Shown here piece after piece: positions 4,048-5,330 of a stretch of 5,330 nucleotides of DNA. Position 1 is the first letter of the stretch; every line of letters starts with the position of its first letter. Position numbers and translations under genes: made by a program. The notes under the pieces were generated by a model, which made no database searches, was not told the DNA's origin, and worked only from the letters and a program-made list of their open reading frames with translations. The stretch is from an uncultured Eubacteriales bacterium (GTDB lineage Bacteria; Bacillota; Clostridia; Lachnospirales; CAG-274), in contig CAJKOJ010000096.1 of NCBI GenBank assembly GCA_905201505.1, forward strand, positions 1-5,330. Direction: 5' to 3'.

Positions 4048-4548
4048 ATGACAAAATCTTTGTTACGTACGAGCGAAGAAATAGAGGAAATTTATAACAG
4101 AAATGTAGAAACTGTGTATCGTGTATGTTTTACATATATGAAAAATAGCACGGATACAGAGGATATGGTTCAAAATACCTTTTTAAAGCTCATTTCATAC
4201 AATAAAAAATTTAGCTCTGCAGAGCATGAAAAAGCATGGCTTATAGTAACAGCGTCAAATTTATGTAAGGATTTTTTTAAATCTAAGTGGTGCAAGGTAA
4301 GAAATATTGATGATTATGAAAACATATTAACAGAAAAATCTGATTTCAATATTGATGAAACTTTAAAAGTTATTATAGAGTTGCCTCTTAAATACAAAAC
4401 AGTTATTTATATGTATTATTATGAGGGGTATAACAGCAATGAAATTGCAAAAATATTGAATAAGCCTAAATCTACTGTCAGAGTTTATTTACATAAGGGA
4501 AGAGAAATATTAAAAAGTAAACTAGGTGGTGATTTTTATGAAAAATGA
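4048..4548 (+). CDS. RNA polymerase ECF (sigma-70 family group 4) sigma factor
   Basis: A 166-residue sigma factor with the two domains typical of the ECF group. Sigma region 2 (about 16-82) includes DTEDMVQNTFLKL (36-48), the polymerase-binding part, and EKAWLIVTASNLCKDFFKS (61-79), the -10 recognition part. Region 4 (about 108-160) begins LPLKYKTVIYMYYYEGYNSNEIA and contains a helix-turn-helix ending PKSTVRVYLHKGREILK. Region 3 is absent, as expected. The ATG at 4048 is 7 bases after AGGAGG (4035-4040). The in-frame ATG at 4042 is only one base from that site, and the TTG at 4030 lies upstream of it, so both are rejected. It overlaps the next gene by 11 bases, implying coupled translation with its likely inhibitor. 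The regulon and signal are unknown. Confidence 0.94.
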   Translation: MTKSLLRTSEEIEEIYNRNVETVYRVCFTYMKNSTDTEDMVQNTFLKLISYNKKFSSAEHEKAWLIVTASNLCKDFFKSKWCKVRNIDDYENILTEKSDFNIDETLKVIIELPLKYKTVIYMYYYEGYNSNEIAKILNKPKSTVRVYLHKGREILKSKLGGDFYEK

Positions 4549-5329
4549 AAATATAAAAAATTCCTGGGATAAAATTAACCCTAATGATGATTTAAAGGAA
4601 AAAATGCTGTCTAATATTAAAAATCAATATGAAAATTTATATCAAAAGAAAGGAAGAAATATTATGATAAAGAAAGTAATATGTATTATAGCAGTTATAT
4701 TTGTAATAAGTTCAACAACTGTTTTTGCAGCATATCATTATTTAACAGCAGGAGAAGTAGCTGATAATTTAGGTGATAATAAACTTTCAAAAGAATTTAA
4801 CAGTGAAAATATTGATAATTATGTAACAGAAACCCTGGGAAATTATAAAGTAACTATGTTGGGAATTACATTAGGGAAAAATATAAGTAATTTCCATGTA
4901 TGTTCTGAGGAAATAAACCCTGAAAGAACATATGCTGCTGTTGCAATTGAAAAAACTAACGGTGAGGCAATGACTTATGATGATGAAATTTTAGTTACTC
5001 CATTAATAGAGGGGTTGGAACCATGGAACTATAATATTTATACAATGAATGGTGGTTATATGGCTGAAATTATAGATGGTATTTTATATAGAATTGTTGA
5101 ATTTGACAGCATTGAATACTTTGCTGACAGACATATATATGTGGCTGTATTAGATAATGGCTTTTATGATAAAGATGCTTATGATTACGATAATAATACA
5201 GGTTTAATTAAGAGAAATGATAATTATAAAGGAACAAATATATTATTTGATTTAAATATTGATAAATCAAAAGCAGATAAAAATAAGGCTAGAGATTATA
5301 TTGAAAAAATAAATAATAATTTAAATTAA
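4538..5329 (+). CDS. Membrane-anchored anti-sigma factor-like protein
   Basis: A 263-residue protein probably holding the upstream sigma factor inactive. The N-terminal cytoplasmic part (1-43) has SWDKINPNDDLKEKML (9-24), a pattern seen in clostridial anti-sigma proteins partnered with ECF factors. One membrane helix follows (about 44-65), then about 198 outside residues with many Tyr, Asp and Asn. These include GNYKVTMLGITLG and a C-terminal block GTNILFDLNIDKSKADKNKA. There is no HxxxCxxC, so it is not a zinc anti-sigma of the RsrA/ChrR type. I think it is close to the DUF4179-type group but cannot confirm that. VFA-A just after the helix resembles a signal peptidase site. The ATG at 4538 follows AGGTGG (4524-4529); the GTG at 4526 lies within that site. 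The stop is one base before the window end. Confidence 0.82.
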   Translation: MKNENIKNSWDKINPNDDLKEKMLSNIKNQYENLYQKKGRNIMIKKVICIIAVIFVISSTTVFAAYHYLTAGEVADNLGDNKLSKEFNSENIDNYVTETLGNYKVTMLGITLGKNISNFHVCSEEINPERTYAAVAIEKTNGEAMTYDDEILVTPLIEGLEPWNYNIYTMNGGYMAEIIDGILYRIVEFDSIEYFADRHIYVAVLDNGFYDKDAYDYDNNTGLIKRNDNYKGTNILFDLNIDKSKADKNKARDYIEKINNNLN

Positions 5330-5330
5330 A

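Overview
The window looks like a chromosomal segment of an AT-rich, low-GC Gram-positive anaerobe, most likely a Clostridia member related to Lachnospiraceae. The grounds are strong AGGAGG-type ribosome binding sites, AAA/TTA-rich codon use, the rpmG-secE-nusG-rplK-rplA order, a small DUF1858 redox-disulfide protein typical of anaerobes, and an ECF sigma/membrane anti-sigma pair of a type common in clostridia. This assignment is inference; no species can be named. All genes are on the + strand.

Layout. (1) 1-259: the end of a tRNA cluster, with the 3' part of a tRNA (probably Asn), tRNA-Glu with a CUC anticodon, tRNA-Cys(GCA) and an intrinsic terminator. (2) 289-1328: a near-consensus promoter, a type I signal peptidase, a 68-residue DUF1858 protein and a strong terminator. 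(3) 1329-1583: a 255-base non-coding stretch with two extended -10 promoters and four back-to-back hairpins forming the leader of the next operon. (4) 1584-3882: rpmG (TTG start, too short to be obvious), secE, nusG, rplK and rplA (GTG start), then a terminator. Two copies of an L1-binding RNA motif, which imitates the L1 site of 23S rRNA, lie before rplK and before rplA and indicate translational autoregulation by L1. (5) 3883-4047: a second terminator-like hairpin containing a start-stop codon pair, then a candidate ECF-type promoter. (6) 4048-5329: an ECF sigma factor overlapping by 11 bases with a membrane-anchored anti-sigma-like protein.

How it works together. The central operon makes the protein-export channel subunit SecE, the elongation factor NusG and three 50S proteins. 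The upstream signal peptidase processes proteins exported through the same Sec route. The sigma/anti-sigma pair sits where rplJ-rplL usually follow rplA, so the ribosomal operon ends early here.

I see no mobile element, CRISPR array or clearly new multi-gene system. The least explained items are the hairpin array in the rpmG leader, the calcium-loop-like insert in the signal peptidase, and the start-stop hairpin before the sigma operon.
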